Source of the DNA: Rana temporaria
Taxonomy: Eukaryota > Chordata > Amphibia > Anura > Ranidae
Assembly (NCBI RefSeq): GCF_905171775.1
Contig: NC_053492.1
Span: 329,662,690 to 329,726,689, forward strand
DNA: 64,000 bases
Reading direction: 5' to 3'
Position numbers and translations under genes: made by a program
Shown here: positions 61,592 to 64,000 of the stretch, piece by piece
Position numbering within the stretch: position 1 is the first letter of the stretch
Layout of the letters: each line of letters starts with the position of its first letter
Notes under the pieces: generated by a model
Seen by the model: only the letters and a program-made list of their open reading frames with translations
What the model was told of the DNA's origin: nothing
Database searches by the model: none

Positions 61592-64000
61592 TAGAGTTGA
61601 GTGGACACCTGGATGTTCGGGTTCGACGGGTTTGGCCGAACTTCGGAAAAAAGTCTGGGATCGGGACCCGAACTTGAGCCCGAACCCGAACCCCATTGAA
61701 GTCAATGGGGACCCGAACTTCTGATTACTAAAATGTCTCTAAAAAAGTAATGGTGAGGGCTAGAGGGCTGCAAATGTTGGTAAGAGCATGGCAAGTACTC
61801 TGCAAACAAATGTGGATAGAGAAATAACTTAAAATAACATAAAATACATAAAAATAAAATAAAAATAATCTTGACCTAGGAGGACGAGGTCCATATGGAG
61901 TATAGGAGGTTGAGGCGGCGGTGGATGTGGCGGTGTAAGTGGAAGCGGCGGTGGGGAAGGACGAGGTAGCCAACACAGCAGGTTTTTGTTTTTAATTTAT
62001 TTATTTTTTAAATTAGGGTACACCCCAAAAGAGGGCGAAAGATCAGAAATATAGAATGGCTGGGTAAGGCCGGTATACGTGTCTATTCTGCACAAGGTAC
62101 GGACAAGTCCTGTGGGATCCATGTACGTGAGCTTGTCCACATTGGCTCTGGACAGGCGGCTGCGCTTGTCTGTGATAACGCCCACTGCCGTGCTAAATAC
62201 ACGTTCAGATAATACACTGGCTGCAGGGCAGGCCAGCACCTCCAAGGCGTAAAGGGCAAGCTCAGGCCATGTGCCCAATTTGTAGACCCAGAAGTTTAAG
62301 GGGGCAGACCCGTCATTCAGTACGTGTAGGCGTGTGCACACATACTGCTCCACCATGTTGGTGAATTGCTGCCTCCTGCTAAAACGTTCCATATCAGCTG
62401 GTGGTGCTGGTTGTTGTGGCGTGCTGACAAAGCTTTTCCACATTTCGGCCATGCTAACCCTGCCTTCTGAGGTGCTGGCGGTTCCCCGGCTGTGTTGGTG
62501 ACCTCTTCCTCCTCCTCTGCCTTTGCCTTGTGCTTCCACTGTGCCCCTGCTGTCAGGTGGGAATTCCACCAGCAGCACGTCTACCAGCGTGCGCTTGTAC
62601 TCGCGCATTTTGCGATCACGCTCCAGTGAGGGAATTAAGGACGGTACATTGTCCTTGTAACGGGGATCCAGCAGCGTGGCCACCCAGTAATCAGCACCTG
62701 TTAAAATGTGGGCAACACGGCGGTCGTTGCGGAGACACTGCAGCATGTAATCGCTCATGTGTGCCAGGCTGCCCAGAGGCAACAAAAAGCTATCCTCTGT
62801 GGGAGGTGTATCGTCTGTGTCCTCTGTATCCCCCCAGCCACGCACCAGTGATGGCCATGAGCTGGTCTGGGTGCCACCCTGCTGTGAACATGGTTCCTCC
62901 TCCTCCATCTCCTCCTTCTCATCCTCCACCTTGTCATCCTCCAGAACTGTGCCCTTGCTGGACAATTGTGTACCTGGCGTTTGTTGGTGCAGGAACCCAC
63001 CCTTGGAGCCACTTGTGAATGACTGCCCTGAAAGCCTTGGAAATGATCCCAATTCCTCCTCCTCCTCCTGTGCCACATCCTCTTCCATCATCGCCCAAAG
63101 TGTTTTTTCAAGGAGGCATAGAACTGGGATAGTAATGCTGAGAACGGCATCATCGGCACTGGCCATGTTGGTGGAGTACTCGAAACAGCGCAACAAAGCA
63201 CACAGGTCTCGCATGGAGGCCCAGTTATTGGTGGTGAAGTGGTTCTGTTCTGCAGAGCGACTCACACGTGTGTGCTGCAGCTGAAACTCCACTATCGCCT
63301 GCTGCTGCTCGCACAGTCTGACCAGCATGTGCAAGGTGGAGTTCCACCTTGTGGGCACGTCACATATGAGGCGGTGAGCGGAAAGGCCGAAGTTACGCTG
63401 CAGCACTGACAGGCGAGCAACAGCAGGGTGAGAACGCCGAAAGTGCGCACAGATGGCCCGCACTTTCTGCAGCAGCTGTGGCATATCGGGGTAAGTTTTA
63501 AGGAACCTCTGCACCACCAAATTCAGCACATGCGCCAGGCAAGGGATGTGCATCAAACCGGCTAGGCCCAGAGCTGCTACGAGATTTCGCCCATTATCGC
63601 ACACCAACAGGCCCGGTTTGAGGCTTACTGCCGCCAACCACTCATCGGTCTGTTGTTCCATGTCCCTCCACAACTCCTGCGCGGTGTGGGTTTTTTCCCC
63701 CCAAACAGGCAAGTTTTAAAACTGCCTGCTGTCGTTTACCCATGGCTGTGCTGAAGTTGGTGGTGAATGTGTTACGCTGACCGGATGAGGAGGCGGTAGA
63801 GGATGAGGTAGCGGAGTAGGAGAAGTTAGCAACAGTAGGCAAACTTAAGCGCCCTGCAATCCTCGGTGGTGGAAGGACATGCGCCAAACTGCTATCCGCC
63901 TCAGGCCCAGCCGCCACTGCATTTAACCAGTGTGCTGTTAGAGAGATATAACGTCCCTGACCGTGCTTACTGGTCCACGTATCCGTAGTTAGGTGGACCT
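61592..64000 (-). mobile_element. hAT transposon B, 3' part (runs off the window)
   Basis: The terminus TAGAGTTGAGTGGAC at 61592 is a variant of the family start TAGGGTTGAGCG (21319). GTCAGGTA precedes it as the possible target copy. The sequence 61690-61970 is the non-coding 3' region, with phrases shared with 22790-23020 in inverse. The transposase occupies 61997 to the window end. Confidence 0.8.
61997..64000 (-). pseudogene. hAT transposase (family B), one frameshift, N-terminus outside the window
   Basis: Transcribed leftward. The first visible part, from 63998, is open without a start: VHLTTDTWTSKHGQGRY (the first catalytic Asp lies in DTWTS) and ISLTAHWLNAVAAGPEA. The frame breaks at about 63700 in a G/A homopolymer (GGGGGGAAAAAA) and continues as ELWRDMEQQTDEWL, LLVCDNGRNLVAALG (second Asp), CLAHVLNLVVQRFLKTYPD, ICDVPTRWNSTLHML (63350), 'YWVATLLDPRYKDNV' (62690) and, after a Gly/Arg segment, the dimerisation domain ALEVLACPAASVLSERVFSTAVG (62240). 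It stops at 61997. The 571-residue C-terminal frame is intact, so a single indel inactivates the visible part. Confidence 0.9.

Noticed and set aside
1..64000. A new multi-gene biological system
   Set aside because: Every coding region I can identify belongs to a known TE superfamily, and the remaining stretches show no conserved gene set. The window is a TE-dense intergenic or intronic region.

Overview
This window is vertebrate nuclear DNA, most likely from an anuran amphibian, probably a ranoid frog. I see no host gene I can support. Almost everything that can be interpreted is a transposable element (TE) or a tandem repeat. The frog assignment rests on the mix: two Tx1-like L1 LINEs, an L2-type LINE, a DIRS tyrosine-recombinase retrotransposon with its internal complementary region, a mag-type Ty3/Gypsy element, TTAA-flanked Kolobok/T2-like MITEs, a large piggyBac family, two related hAT families with BED-finger transposases, and PIF/Harbinger elements with spliced Myb-like genes. 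This is an inference from TE content, not from a host gene.

Layout. 1-1030: right half of a non-autonomous hAT copy, ending at L1 debris (1031-1420). 1421-6428: a 5'-truncated L1 split by a Harbinger-like MITE (1965-2446), an 821-bp insertion that is mostly one near-perfect palindrome (3142-3962), and a Kolobok-like MITE (4390-4832). 6430-10480: a decayed Gypsy-like coding region and a CR1-like 3' end split by a hAT element (8805-10074) that carries a G-rich minisatellite. 12877-36194: one piggyBac copy stretched to 23 kb by nested insertions. These are a very young mag-type Gypsy (14753-19558, identical LTRs), an 11-kb hAT (20399-31393, 8-bp target duplication) holding further layers, a Myb-gene-carrying Harbinger-like element (32276-34825) and a hAT MITE (35550-35734). 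36195-37010: MITEs in tandem. 37347-52945: an element with long inverted ends enclosing a hAT copy (38179-52388). That hAT copy is filled by an L1 (39005-49920, itself split by an L2) and two piggyBac fragments. 53127-56350: Harbinger-like and hAT MITEs, a BovB-type RTE tail and a SINE-like repeat split by a Kolobok-like MITE. 56620-60433: a DIRS element with an internal deletion. 60440-61010: a CpG-rich block. 61030-64000: two hAT fragments, the second running off the window with a nearly intact transposase.

How the parts work together: there is no operon or pathway. The genes are selfish-element genes (gag/pol, L1 ORF1/ORF2, hAT, piggyBac and Harbinger transposases, Harbinger Myb partner). 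Most are broken by frameshifts and stops. The most nearly intact coding is the Gypsy pol, the L2 endonuclease-RT, the two Harbinger Myb-like genes and the hAT-B transposase. Target-site duplications and reading frames that rejoin across insertions let much of the insertion order be read directly. I found no convincing previously undescribed biological system. The most unusual items are the 306-bp-arm palindrome, the Myb-only Harbinger-like element with tandemly copied splice donors, the exact 254-bp duplication in an L1, and the BovB-like tail.
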